A stretch of 64,000 bases of DNA from Bog-752 sp963799395 (GTDB lineage Bacteria; Actinomycetota; Thermoleophilia; UBA2241). This document shows, one piece after another, positions 7,458 through 16,532 of this stretch. How positions within the stretch are numbered: the stretch's first letter is position 1; each line of letters begins with the position of its first letter. The stretch is taken from the NCBI GenBank assembly GCA_963799395.1, contig CAWCWZ010000053.1:1-64000 (forward strand), in the 5' to 3' direction. The translations under genes were made by a program, and so were the position numbers. The notes under the pieces were generated by a model. The model worked only from the letters and a program-made list of their open reading frames with translations. It ran no database searches and was not told where the DNA came from.

Positions 7458-8924
7458 TTGACCGTCCGCGAAGTCGTTCTTCATCGTGACATCCGGACAT
7501 CCGTCGACTTCTCTCTTTCGACCCTCCTGAACCGCCACCGTCTGCGCCGCTTTCTTTCGGTCCTCTTCCTCGCCGGCTGCGACGTCGTGTCGATCGCCCT
7601 CGCCGGTCTCGTTGCCGTTCAACTCACGCGCGCGGTCAAGCCGGGCTACGGCTATCCGGACCCCCCGCGTCTCGCCAGCGTCTGCGCCATCGTCGTCACG
7701 GTCTTTCTGGCGAACGGCCTCTACGGGCGGCGCTTCATGCGCCACAGCGCCCGGCGCCTGGCGCGCGCCGCGCTCATGGCGATCGCCGTCGTGCTCGTGG
7801 CGGCGCTGCTCATGGGATTCGCGCTCGACCATCTCACCGCGGTGCTGACGATCGTCGTGGCCACGGCGCTCACCTTCGCCGCCCGTGCGGTCTACGATGG
7901 GATCCTCGCCCGCGTCTACGACGACCACGGACTGCGTCCGATCGTCCTCGTAGGTCGGCCAGAGTCGTGCCTGAGGGTCGTGACCCTCATCTCCGACCTG
8001 CCGCGGTTTGCCGACTGCCGCGTGTGCGGCGTGGTCACCGACCGGGTCATGCCGAGCGCCTGGCGGCGCGACAGCGGGCTCGAGGTGCTGGGTCTCGTCG
8101 ACGACCTCGAAGCGGTCGTCGACCGTGAGCAACCGGTCGAGCTCGTCCTGTGCGATCTCGACCTCACCCGCGATCGTCTGCCCGGGCTGCTCGACGCCTG
8201 CCGTCGCCGTCACGTCGACCTCATGCTGGCGGCCGTCGAGGTCGAGCGCTACCCCGATGGCGTCACCCTGATCCCGGGCGGCGGCGCGCCCATCTTCGTC
8301 GCCGAGCCCCCCAGGCGGTCGCCCTTCCACTTCGTCGCCAAGCGTTGTGTCGACCTCATCGGCAGCACCGTGCTGACGGTCCTGCTGGCCCCGCTCATCC
8401 TGGTGGTGGCGATGCTCGTCAAGCTCACTTCCGCGGGGCCGGCATTCTATGTCGACCAGCGCGTAGGCCTGGGCCAACGGCCGTTTCGCTGCTACAAGTT
8501 CCGCACCATGTACCGCGACGCGGCCACACGCCAGGTCGAGCTCGAACCCTTGAACGAAGCCGGCGACACGCTGTTCAAGATCCGACACGACCCGCGCGTC
8601 ACGCCGCTCGGCCGGTTTCTGCGGCGCACGAGCCTCGACGAGGTCCCCCAGCTCTTCAACGTGCTCAAGGGCGACATGAGCCTGGTCGGCCCCCGACCGT
8701 TGCCGCTGCGCGACTATGGACTCATGGCCGATGTCCACAAGCGCCGCCACGTGGTGCTACCCGGCATCACCGGGCTCTGGCAGGTGAGCGGGCGCAGCGA
8801 GCTGTCGTTCGACGACATGATCGCGCTGGACTGCAGCTACATCGAGTCGTGGTCGATCACGGCCGACCTGTCGATACTCGCGAGGACGGTCGGCGCAGTA
8901 TGCGGCCTGCGTGGAGCGTGTTGA
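7458..8924 (+). CDS. Exopolysaccharide polyprenyl glycosylphosphotransferase (WbaP/WcaJ type)
   Basis: 488 residues from TTG 7458, with GGAG about 10 nt upstream. The N-terminal half has four or five membrane helices and a CoA-binding-like fold (VLVGRPES). The C-terminal catalytic domain (about 285-488) has its own membrane helix after KRCVDLIGS. Then come KFRTMYRDA, RRTSLDEVPQLFNVLKGD and SLVGPRP, which are signatures of bacterial sugar transferases. The enzyme moves a sugar-1-phosphate from a UDP-sugar to undecaprenyl phosphate and so starts glycan synthesis. It follows two glycosyltransferases and precedes a nucleotide-sugar enzyme. Confidence 0.94.
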   Translation: MTVREVVLHRDIRTSVDFSLSTLLNRHRLRRFLSVLFLAGCDVVSIALAGLVAVQLTRAVKPGYGYPDPPRLASVCAIVVTVFLANGLYGRRFMRHSARRLARAALMAIAVVLVAALLMGFALDHLTAVLTIVVATALTFAARAVYDGILARVYDDHGLRPIVLVGRPESCLRVVTLISDLPRFADCRVCGVVTDRVMPSAWRRDSGLEVLGLVDDLEAVVDREQPVELVLCDLDLTRDRLPGLLDACRRRHVDLMLAAVEVERYPDGVTLIPGGGAPIFVAEPPRRSPFHFVAKRCVDLIGSTVLTVLLAPLILVVAMLVKLTSAGPAFYVDQRVGLGQRPFRCYKFRTMYRDAATRQVELEPLNEAGDTLFKIRHDPRVTPLGRFLRRTSLDEVPQLFNVLKGDMSLVGPRPLPLRDYGLMADVHKRRHVVLPGITGLWQVSGRSELSFDDMIALDCSYIESWSITADLSILARTVGAVCGLRGAC

Positions 8925-9042
8925 GCGCTCGGCGGCCCGGCGGCCCCGTGGCACCGCTCGCGGAGTGTCGCCGCGCCGCGCGCCAGAGGTCCGGCGACCG
9001 CCTCGCCCGACGTCCCCGTGTCCGACCGAAAGGAGCACCCGC

Positions 9043-10041
9043 GTGACGACATCGGTGGTCACCGGCGGCGCCGGGTTTCTCGGCTCCCACCTTTGCGAGT
9101 ACCTGCTGGCCCAGGGCCACAGGGTCATCTGCCTCGACAACCTGGACACGGGGTCGCTGCAGAACATCGAGCACCTGCGGGCGCCGGAGTTCGAGTTTCG
9201 CAACATCGATCTCGTCGAGTTCGTCGACCTGGCCGAAAGCGTCGATTTCGTCTATCACCTGGCCAGCCCGGCGAGCCCGATCGACTACCTGCGGCTGCCC
9301 CTGCACACGCTCAAAGTTGGTTCGTACGGCACGCACCACGCCCTCGGCCTCGCCAAGTTCAAACGGGCCCGGTTCCTGCTCGCCTCGACCTCCGAGGTCT
9401 ACGGCGACCCTCTCCAGCACCCCCAGTCCGAAGACTACTGGGGTAACGTCAACCCCATCGGCCCGCGTGGCGTGTACGACGAGTCGAAGCGCTACTCCGA
9501 AGCCCTGACCATGGCCTACCACCGCCAGCAGGGGGTCGACACCTGTATCGCCCGCATCTTCAACACCTACGGTCCGCGGATGCGCACGAACGACGGCCGC
9601 GCCGTGCCCACCTTCGTGCGCCAGGCCATGCAGAACAAGCCGATCACGGTGTTCGGCGACGGCACCCAGACGCGCAGCTTCTGCTATGTGACCGACCTGA
9701 TCGACGGCCTCTACCGCCTGACCACGAGCGGCGAGCACGCGCCTGTCAACATCGGCAACCCGGCCGAGCTCACCTTGAGCGAGCTCGCCGAGACCGTCAT
9801 CCGTCTGACCGGCAGCGAGAGCCAGGTGGTCTACTCGGCCCTGCCGCTCGACGACCCCAAGGTGCGCCGGCCGAACATCACCCGCGCCCGTGAGACCCTC
9901 GGCTGGGAGCCGACCACCACGCTCGAGGAAGGCCTGACGAAGATGCTCGCCTTCGAGCGCACCAACAAGCCCCATTCGCTCACGGGCCTGAGCACCGCGA
10001 CTCCCAGGGCCGCCGGCATGGGGCAGAACGCCCAAGACTGA
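9043..10041 (+). CDS. UDP-glucuronate decarboxylase / UDP-xylose synthase-like SDR
   Basis: 332 residues from GTG 9043, with AGGAG 8 nt upstream. The NAD-binding GGAGFLGSHLCEYLL lies at 8-22. The LASPASPIDYL stretch, the STSEVYGDP strand and catalytic Y145-x3-K149 (YDESKRYSE) all match the extended SDR subgroup of UDP-glucuronic acid decarboxylases, as does GPRMRTNDGRAVPTF. The product would be UDP-xylose for the glycan made by the neighbouring transferases. The last 20 residues are variable. A related UDP-sugar dehydratase/epimerase is the main alternative. Confidence 0.88.
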   Translation: MTTSVVTGGAGFLGSHLCEYLLAQGHRVICLDNLDTGSLQNIEHLRAPEFEFRNIDLVEFVDLAESVDFVYHLASPASPIDYLRLPLHTLKVGSYGTHHALGLAKFKRARFLLASTSEVYGDPLQHPQSEDYWGNVNPIGPRGVYDESKRYSEALTMAYHRQQGVDTCIARIFNTYGPRMRTNDGRAVPTFVRQAMQNKPITVFGDGTQTRSFCYVTDLIDGLYRLTTSGEHAPVNIGNPAELTLSELAETVIRLTGSESQVVYSALPLDDPKVRRPNITRARETLGWEPTTTLEEGLTKMLAFERTNKPHSLTGLSTATPRAAGMGQNAQD

Positions 10042-10336
10042 GAACCGGGTCGCCGCAGGCGGGACGTTCCCCGCGGGCGAGGCGTTTCCACGTCATCGGT
10101 GCCGTCGCCGGTGCGGCGACACGGCGATGCGCGTCGCCGACCGCCATGAAAGCCGGCGCATCGATCAGGCCGACCTCCGCCTCGGCGCCCGGATCGGGTA
10201 GCCACGGCTGCTCGCAACCGCGCCGCACGCGGGCACGTGGTGACGGGCCCATGCAGGCCGGTCGTGCGTCCAGTCGCGGGACCGGCGACACGCCCGCCAC
10301 CCGGCAATGTATGCTTCGTCATCGACGAAAGGGCTC
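10042..10336. other. Intergenic region, no recognised element
   Basis: About 295 bp between the UDP-xylose synthase-like gene and the DUF2723 gene. No convincing ORF, terminator or promoter was seen. Confidence 0.4.
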
Positions 10337-12556
10337 ATGGCGACCAAGCGCACAATCAAGCGACGCCCGCCTTCTCGCGCACGGGGAGCCTCGCCTTCGA
10401 GCGCGTCGCCCGTGCAGCCCGCCGCCCAGGCGGCCGCCGCGGGTCGCTACGCCCGGTGGGCCACCCTGGCCGTCGCCACGCTGACGTTCGCCGGCGCCCT
10501 CATCCTCTTCATCTTCACGCTCGCCCCCACCGTCACCTTCGAAGACTCGGGCGAGCTCATCGCCGCGGCCTACAGGCTCGGCGTGCCCCACGAACCCGGC
10601 TACCCCCTCTGGACGATGATCGCCCACGCCTTTACCTGGCTGCCGCTCGGCGACGTCGCCTACCGCGTGAACCTCATGTCGGCCGTCTGCACGGCGCTCG
10701 CCGCCGCGCTCATCGCCTGGGCGACGCTGCTCGTGATCGACGAATGCGCGGCCGGTGCGCCGACCGCCCTCCAGCGCCGCTCGCGGGTCGAACCCGACGC
10801 GGTCACGGGCACGCCGGCGGCCACGCAGCGCGCCTGGCTGCCGGCGGTCGGCGGTCCCGCTCTGTGGCTCGCGGGCGGGGCTGCCATCGCCGCGGGTCTG
10901 CTCGCCGCCACGGCCGAGACCACCTGGGGCCAGGCGATCATCACCGAGGTCTACGGCCTGAACGCGGCCCTCATCGCCCTCCTTCTTCTGCTCACGCTCG
11001 TCTGGACGCGAGCCGCGACGCTACGCGGACGGGCGCGGCTCTTCTACGCCGTGTGTCTTACCCTCGGACTCGGTCTCACGGCGCACGACACGTTCATCGT
11101 CCTCCTCCCCACGCTGGCGCTGTACGGCTACGTCATCGAGCCGCGCCTGCGACCGACTTGGCGCCAGCTCGCCGTGGGCGCCGGATTGTTCTTCGTCGGA
11201 CTGCTTCCATACCTCTATCTGCCACTCGCGGCCGCACGCCACCCGATCATGAACTGGGGCAACGCCGCTACGTGGACCAACTTCTGGCGCGTCGTCACGC
11301 GGCATCAGTACATGACGAGCGGCCACTCCGGCGTGCGCACGACCCTGGCCGAGCTCGCGACGTCGGCGTCGCTGCTGCGCCACCAGTGGTCCGTGGTCCT
11401 GCTCGCGCTCGTGATCGTCGCGCTGATCGTGCTGCTGCGCCGGCGGCGACGACTCTTCATTCTCGCGCTCGTCGCCATCGTCCTGACCTGGCCCGTTATC
11501 ACGCTCATCGCCGACTTCCCGACCAACACCCCGGACGCCTTCGTGAACGCCGACAACCGGGCGCTCGCCTCGGTCTTCTACATCCCGTCCTACCTGCTGC
11601 TCGCGCTGCTCATGGGTCTCGGCGCGTGGTGGCTGGCCGCCGCGGCGCTTTCCTGGGTCGGCGGCCGGACCGGGACGCCGGCGGGCGCGGCGCAGCCGCC
11701 GCGCCCGCCGGCGGTGAAGCGCGGCCGGCCGGGGCCGGTCGCCCGCCACCGGCCGACGTCGACGGGCCGTCTCCCCCGAGCCCTCACCGTCGTCGTCGCC
11801 GTCCTGATCGCAGGCGTGCCCCTCGCCCTGGCCGTCGTCCGGGCGCCCGACCTCACCATGCACCGCTACCGGTTCGCCGACGCCTACATCCACAACGTGT
11901 TCGGCGTGGCCTCGCCGCATTCGCTCGTCATGGTCGACCGCGACCAGTTCGGGTTCCCCCTGATGTACGCCCAGGACGTCGACGGGCTGCGACCCGACGT
12001 GGTCGTGCTCGACCAGGAGCTGCTGCGCCGTAGCTGGTACCTTCAGGACCTCGAGCACCAGCAGCCCGCCCTGATCGCCGGCTCGCGGACCCAGGTCGCC
12101 GCCTTCCTCGCGGCGGTCAAGCCCTTCGAAGAGGGACGACCCTACGACGGCGCCACCCTCGACGACGCCTACTACGCCATGATCAAATCCTTCGTCGACC
12201 AGTACGAGAAGGCGGGCCGCGACGTCTACTTCGCCTACCAGCCCGACCAGCGGATCGTGCAGGGCTACGCAGGCGAGTCGGTGGTCGCCCTGCTCAAGGC
12301 GCGGCGCGACTCGCCCGGCAAGGGGCAGGCCGCCACCGCCGCCTGGCTGACGCCGCTCGACCTTTCGCAGTTCGACTTCGCCCACCTCACCGACGGCACC
12401 GTGCCGCTCGACCGCAACGTCCTCATGGTGCGTGACTGGTACGGCCAGTTGCTGGCCGCTCGCGCCCGGCTCCTCGAGCAGGCCGGGCAGACGACGCAGG
12501 CATCGCAGCTGAACACGCTCGCCGGGCAGTTCCTGGCGGGCGACTCCTCGCAGTAG
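10337..12556 (+). CDS. DUF2723 family membrane protein (O-mannosyltransferase-like)
   Basis: About 739 residues from ATG 10337; an ATG ten codons upstream (10307) is possible. After a basic N-terminus and first helix comes the DUF2723 hallmark TFEDSGELIAAAYRLGVPH. Its acidic pair lies in the first periplasmic loop, as in the DxE-type GT-C enzymes. About ten membrane helices follow, with a soluble C-terminal part. The family is related to protein O-mannosyltransferases and TMEM260, so glycosyl transfer outside the membrane is likely but unproven. A hydrophilic loop at about 447-459 is encoded by a perfect 17-bp-arm palindrome. Confidence 0.88.
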   Translation: MATKRTIKRRPPSRARGASPSSASPVQPAAQAAAAGRYARWATLAVATLTFAGALILFIFTLAPTVTFEDSGELIAAAYRLGVPHEPGYPLWTMIAHAFTWLPLGDVAYRVNLMSAVCTALAAALIAWATLLVIDECAAGAPTALQRRSRVEPDAVTGTPAATQRAWLPAVGGPALWLAGGAAIAAGLLAATAETTWGQAIITEVYGLNAALIALLLLLTLVWTRAATLRGRARLFYAVCLTLGLGLTAHDTFIVLLPTLALYGYVIEPRLRPTWRQLAVGAGLFFVGLLPYLYLPLAAARHPIMNWGNAATWTNFWRVVTRHQYMTSGHSGVRTTLAELATSASLLRHQWSVVLLALVIVALIVLLRRRRRLFILALVAIVLTWPVITLIADFPTNTPDAFVNADNRALASVFYIPSYLLLALLMGLGAWWLAAAALSWVGGRTGTPAGAAQPPRPPAVKRGRPGPVARHRPTSTGRLPRALTVVVAVLIAGVPLALAVVRAPDLTMHRYRFADAYIHNVFGVASPHSLVMVDRDQFGFPLMYAQDVDGLRPDVVVLDQELLRRSWYLQDLEHQQPALIAGSRTQVAAFLAAVKPFEEGRPYDGATLDDAYYAMIKSFVDQYEKAGRDVYFAYQPDQRIVQGYAGESVVALLKARRDSPGKGQAATAAWLTPLDLSQFDFAHLTDGTVPLDRNVLMVRDWYGQLLAARARLLEQAGQTTQASQLNTLAGQFLAGDSSQ
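11676..11713. repeat. Perfect inverted repeat, 17-bp arms, 4-nt loop, in the DUF2723 gene
   Basis: Bases 11676-11692 and 11697-11713 are exact reverse complements around CAGC. They encode a Pro/Ala/Gly-rich loop (PAGAAQPPRPPA) between membrane segments. Confidence 0.8.
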
Positions 12557-12857
12557 CGGCCGGCGGCCCGGACGGCGACGACGGTCAGCGCGCCCGCAGC
12601 AACCGGATCCGACTCGAGTACTACCACTTCAGCCTCAGGATGGGTGTGACGCAACGCCTCCGGGTCACCTGGACGGGGGTCGTTTCGCTGACGCGGCTCG
12701 AAACGCTACGCACGACGAGCCAGCGGCCGCCGCCCTGCCGCGCCACACTGGTGTCGACCGCCGCCGCGCCCGGCTTGAGATACGCGAAAGGCGACTCCGG
12801 TCGCCGGCGCCGCCACTGCCCACGCAGGGCCGCCGTCGACTCCGCCGGCGACGTCCC
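12557..12857. other. Degenerate second copy of the hydrolase C-terminal domain, partly inverted
   Basis: No intact gene. On the plus strand 12645-12668 encodes GVTQRLRV and matches the end of the minus-strand hydrolase gene (GVTQRLRVVFLG) at 20 of 24 bases. On the minus strand, about 12760-12700 encodes GGGRWLVVRSVSSR. This resembles the GAGRWRVLRSVTTR segment of the same hydrolase domain. The simplest reading is a decayed duplicate of that domain whose last part has been inverted. Confidence 0.5.
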
Positions 12858-14297
12858 CTACCGGGCCGTAACGAGGCGCTGGCGGCTCCGCACGACGCCC
12901 AAGAACACGACCCGCAGGCGCTGCGTGACGCCGAGGGTCACGCGGACCGCATAGGCGCCGCCGGCCCGGGTCGTGACGGAGCGCAGCACGCGCCAGCGGC
13001 CGGCGCCGACCCGGCGCTCGACCAGCAGACGGACGCCGGAGACACCGCCGATGCTGGCGCAGGTGAAGCGGCCGCGCAGGAGGATGCGCGAGCCGCGCCG
13101 GGCGCGCGCTGGCGCCGCGAGGGTGATGTGGTTGCCGCGGGCGAAGGCATACCAGGCCGGCTTGGCCGTTCCGCTGACGCGGCGCAGCCCCAGATACCAG
13201 CCCAGGGGGCTCGTCGGCTTGCCGGTCGGCGAGGTGTCCTGCAAGAGGTACCAGACGAGCATCTTGACCTGGGAATGGCGCCCGGCGAGGGCGTAGGCCT
13301 TGGTGAGGTAGGCGGCCTGCTGGGCCTCGGTCACCGGCGGCCCGAAGGCCAGACTCGGCTCCGTGGAGAAGCCGTACTCGGTCAGGTAGAAGGGCTTGGT
13401 CGGAAAGATCTTGAGCAGCGTGCCGATGTTCGACAGGGACACGGTATGGGTCGGGAACTGGGGGGGCAGCCCCGGGTCCATGTCGGGCGCCCCGCCGGGC
13501 ACGTACGGGTGGTGCGCGTAGACGTCGAAGTAGGCGCCGGCGCCCTTGGCCTTGAGCCGGGCGGCGAAGGTCTGCGGCGAGGTGCGAAAGTCGTCGTCGC
13601 TGCCGCTGGGCGCCGTCGAGCCGGCGATCACCAGGGCGCCCGGGTGGCCCGGGGTGCCCGGATCGCCGGCCTTCACGCCGGCCCCGAAGGCCTCGAGGTA
13701 CTTCAGATATTCGTCGGCCGCGAACCGCGGGTCGGTGTCGGTGCGCTGGGGATAGAGATGCACCCAGAGGTTCGGCTCGTTGTAGGCCTCGTAGCCCAGG
13801 ACCTCGCCGGCGAGCGCCGTCGAGAGGTGCCGGGCGAACGCCTGGTAGTCGGCGAGCGCCGCCTGGGTCATCGGGTAGAACTCCTGGTAGCCCGTGCCGT
13901 AACTCGGCGCCGGCGGATCGCTCCAGTACGCCGGGTCCGAGGCCCACTTGGGCACGAAGTCCATGGTGACGATCACCTTGAGACCCAGGGTGTGGGCGTC
14001 GGCGACCGTCTGTTCGAGAAGCGCGAGATAGCCGCTGCCGTCGGCGTCGCTGTACTGCCCCCGGGCCGGCTCGGCCAGCGGCCACTGACAGTCCACGCGC
14101 AGCACCGACGCCCGCAGCCCGTTCTTGATCTGGTCGAGATGCTGGTCGCGGGCGCCGGCCGCAAGCCCCGGCAGCGCCCCGTCGTCGATGCCGCGCAGCA
14201 CCGTGGCGGCGCCGGCCACCGGCGCCGCCGAGCCCATGGCCACGCCGGCAAGCGCGCCCAGGCACAGGCACGACAGAAGGGCGAGGCGGCCTCTCAA
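12858..14297 (-). CDS. Secreted glycoside hydrolase (clan GH-A-like) with C-terminal beta-sandwich
   Basis: 479 residues from TTG 14297, with GGAGG 7 nt upstream; the TTG overlaps the ispG stop (TTGA). Residues 1-30 form a signal peptide (basic start, hydrophobic core, Ala-rich cleavage region). The TIM-barrel domain has the acid/base Glu in YNEPN (E174) and a nucleophile Glu in FYLTEYGFS (E307), as in GH39/GH5-type retaining enzymes. About 75 C-terminal residues form an Ig-like or FlgD-like sandwich. It would act outside the cell on a glycan. The fit with the surrounding polysaccharide genes suggests trimming or turnover; coupling to ispG is odd. Confidence 0.85.
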   Translation of the reverse strand: MRGRLALLSCLCLGALAGVAMGSAAPVAGAATVLRGIDDGALPGLAAGARDQHLDQIKNGLRASVLRVDCQWPLAEPARGQYSDADGSGYLALLEQTVADAHTLGLKVIVTMDFVPKWASDPAYWSDPPAPSYGTGYQEFYPMTQAALADYQAFARHLSTALAGEVLGYEAYNEPNLWVHLYPQRTDTDPRFAADEYLKYLEAFGAGVKAGDPGTPGHPGALVIAGSTAPSGSDDDFRTSPQTFAARLKAKGAGAYFDVYAHHPYVPGGAPDMDPGLPPQFPTHTVSLSNIGTLLKIFPTKPFYLTEYGFSTEPSLAFGPPVTEAQQAAYLTKAYALAGRHSQVKMLVWYLLQDTSPTGKPTSPLGWYLGLRRVSGTAKPAWYAFARGNHITLAAPARARRGSRILLRGRFTCASIGGVSGVRLLVERRVGAGRWRVLRSVTTRAGGAYAVRVTLGVTQRLRVVFLGVVRSRQRLVTAR

Positions 14298-15370
14298 GTG
14301 GCCGCCTCCGCTTCGCCGGTGCGGGCGAGCTCGGCGTCGATGCGCTCGAAGAGCGCCTCGACGAGCTCGCCTTCGGGCACCGTGGCCACCTTGACCCCGT
14401 GCGCGAACACGACGCCCTCTCCCCTGCCACCGGCGATGCCGTAGTCGGCGTGACGCGCCTCTTCGGGACCGTTCACGCGGCAGCCCATGACGGCCACGCT
14501 GATCGGCGCCGCGTAGGCGCGGAGGCGTTCCTCGACCGTGTCGGCCAACGCCACCAGGTCGATCTCGGTGCGCCCGCAGGTGGGACACGAGATGAGGTTC
14601 GGCCCCCGGCGGCGCAGCTCGAGGGCCGCCAGGATGGCCCAGGCGACCCGTACCTCGTCGACAGGGTCGCCGGTCAGGGAGACGCGCACGGTATCGCCGA
14701 TGCCGTCGGTCAGCAGCGCGCCAATGCCGACGGCGCTCTTGATCGTTCCCGACCAGACCGTGCCGGCCTCGGTGACGCCCACGTGCAGCGGCGCGTCGGT
14801 GCGCCGCGCCAGCGCCCTGTAGGCGGCGATCGTGTCGGGCACGCTCGAGCTCTTCACCGACAGCTTGTAGTCGACAAATCCCCATTCCTCGAAGCGCGCC
14901 GCGTGGCGCAGGGCCGCCTTGACCAGGGCCTCGGCCGGCCGCGCCTCGGCGAGCCCCCGCAGGTCGCGCGGCAGAGACCCCGAGTTCACGCCGATGCGGA
15001 TGGCCGCGCCGCGCTCGGCGGCCGCCCGCACGATCTCGCGCACGTGAGCGTCGCTGCCGATCGTGCCGGGGTTGATGCGCACGCCGGCGGCGCCGCAGTC
15101 GAGCGCGACGCGGGCCAGCCGCCAGTCGAAGTGGATGTCGGCGACGATGGGCACCGGCGCGTGGTGCACGATCTCGGCGAAGGCCGCGGTGTCGGCGGCG
15201 GCCGGCAGCGAGACGCGCACCAGCTCGCTGCCGGCCGCCGCCAGCGCCCGGACCTGCTCGAGCGTGGCGCGCGCGTCGCCGGTAGGCGTGTTCGTCATGG
15301 ACTGCACGACGATCGGCGCCCCGCCGCCAACCGCTACGCCGCCGACGCTGATCTGTCGCCTGCTCGCCAC
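14294..15370 (-). CDS. ispG: 4-hydroxy-3-methylbut-2-en-1-yl diphosphate synthase
   Basis: 358 residues from GTG 15370, the usual short bacterial form. The N-terminal TIM barrel shows VQSMTNTPTGD, the substrate-contacting VRVSLP and IVADIHFDWR. The C-terminal 4Fe-4S domain has the cysteines in SCPTCGRTEID and GCRVNGPEEARHADYG. It makes HMBPP in the MEP isoprenoid pathway, for which dxr lies 19 kb downstream. Here it is wedged between a GalE-like epimerase (9 bp upstream) and the secreted hydrolase (overlapping). Confidence 0.96.
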   Translation of the reverse strand: MASRRQISVGGVAVGGGAPIVVQSMTNTPTGDARATLEQVRALAAAGSELVRVSLPAAADTAAFAEIVHHAPVPIVADIHFDWRLARVALDCGAAGVRINPGTIGSDAHVREIVRAAAERGAAIRIGVNSGSLPRDLRGLAEARPAEALVKAALRHAARFEEWGFVDYKLSVKSSSVPDTIAAYRALARRTDAPLHVGVTEAGTVWSGTIKSAVGIGALLTDGIGDTVRVSLTGDPVDEVRVAWAILAALELRRRGPNLISCPTCGRTEIDLVALADTVEERLRAYAAPISVAVMGCRVNGPEEARHADYGIAGGRGEGVVFAHGVKVATVPEGELVEALFERIDAELARTGEAEAAT

Positions 15371-15379
15371 TGCCGCCCC

Positions 15380-16369
15380 TCAGACCGTCGGGCCGTGGCC
15401 CGCCGCCGCGGCGGCGGTCGCCGGCGTAGCGGCGTCCCGGGCGACGTGCCAGGACCAGGTCGCAGCGAGACCGTCGGCGAAGCCCACGCTGGAGCGCCAT
15501 CCGAGCAACTCGACGGCCCGTTCGCACGCGGCGCGGGAGCGCCGCGCATCGCCCTGCCGGGCACTCTCGAACCGCACGACGGGTGCGCGGCCGCTCGCCT
15601 CGGCGAGCGTCGCGAGGACGTCGTTCACGCTCGTCTCGACACCGGTGCCGACGTTCATCGGCAGCGCCCCGAGCTCCTGCCCGTCGAGCGCCGCGCGACA
15701 GGCGGCCACCACGTCGCCGACGAAGACGAAGTCGCGCGTCTGACTGCCGTCGCCGTAGACCGTGCAGGGGCGTCCCTCGGAGACGCACGCCATGAAGATC
15801 GCGATCACGCCGGAGTACTCCGATGAGGGGTCCTGCCGGGGGCCGTAGACGTTGAAGAAGCGCAGCACGCCGGCGTCGAGCCCGTCGTCCGCGCAGGCCG
15901 CCCGGCACAGGGCTTCGGCGGCGAGCTTGGAGCGCGCGTATGGCGACTCGGGGTGCGTTGCCGCGGACTCCGCCACCGGCAACTCGCCGGCGGCGCCGTA
16001 GACGGCGCACGACGAGGCCAGAACGACGCGCCGCGCGCCCTGCGCGCGCGCCGCGGCGAGCACGTTCGCCGTGCCCCCCACAGTGACCGCCTCGGTCCGT
16101 GCCGGGTCGTAGAATGAACGGGTGACAGAAGCGATGGCGGCCAGGTGCAGCACGCGGTCGCAGCCGCGCATCGCCGCGGCCACCGCCGCCCGGTCGCGCA
16201 CGTCGCCCTCGACGACCTCGAGCGCGCCCGCCATGCCGGCCAGGTTCTCGCGCCGGCCGGTCGAGAAGTCGTCGAGCACGCGCACCTTCTCTCCGGCACC
16301 CAGCAGCGCTTCCGCCGCATGAGAACCGATGAAGCCAGCCCCGCCGGTGATGAGCACGCCGTTAGTCAT
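15380..16369 (-). CDS. NAD-dependent epimerase/dehydratase, UDP-glucose 4-epimerase-like
   Basis: 329 residues. ITGGAGFIGSHAAEALL (7-23) binds NAD. The catalytic set is SSCAVYG (S120) with Y144-x3-K148 (SPYARSKLAAEAL). RFFNVYGPRQ and the YGDGSQTRDFVFV strand are typical of GalE/RfbB-type sugar epimerases. It would interconvert a UDP-sugar used by the island. The C-terminus ends in a poly-Ala stretch. GalE itself is the leading guess, but the UDP-GlcNAc or GalA variants fit as well. Confidence 0.88.
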   Translation of the reverse strand: MTNGVLITGGAGFIGSHAAEALLGAGEKVRVLDDFSTGRRENLAGMAGALEVVEGDVRDRAAVAAAMRGCDRVLHLAAIASVTRSFYDPARTEAVTVGGTANVLAAARAQGARRVVLASSCAVYGAAGELPVAESAATHPESPYARSKLAAEALCRAACADDGLDAGVLRFFNVYGPRQDPSSEYSGVIAIFMACVSEGRPCTVYGDGSQTRDFVFVGDVVAACRAALDGQELGALPMNVGTGVETSVNDVLATLAEASGRAPVVRFESARQGDARRSRAACERAVELLGWRSSVGFADGLAATWSWHVARDAATPATAAAAAGHGPTV

Positions 16370-16532
16370 GAAGACGAGGATACTACAGGCCGCCGTGCGC
16401 GACCGCCCGGCGCACCGGTCTGCGGGCCGACGAACATGCGCCTCAGAGGCCGGCCAGGGCGTCGAGGGCGGCCGCCAGGCAAGATGACGTTGAGATCGTC
16501 GTCATGGACACGCGACGACGTCGGCCCCGCCA

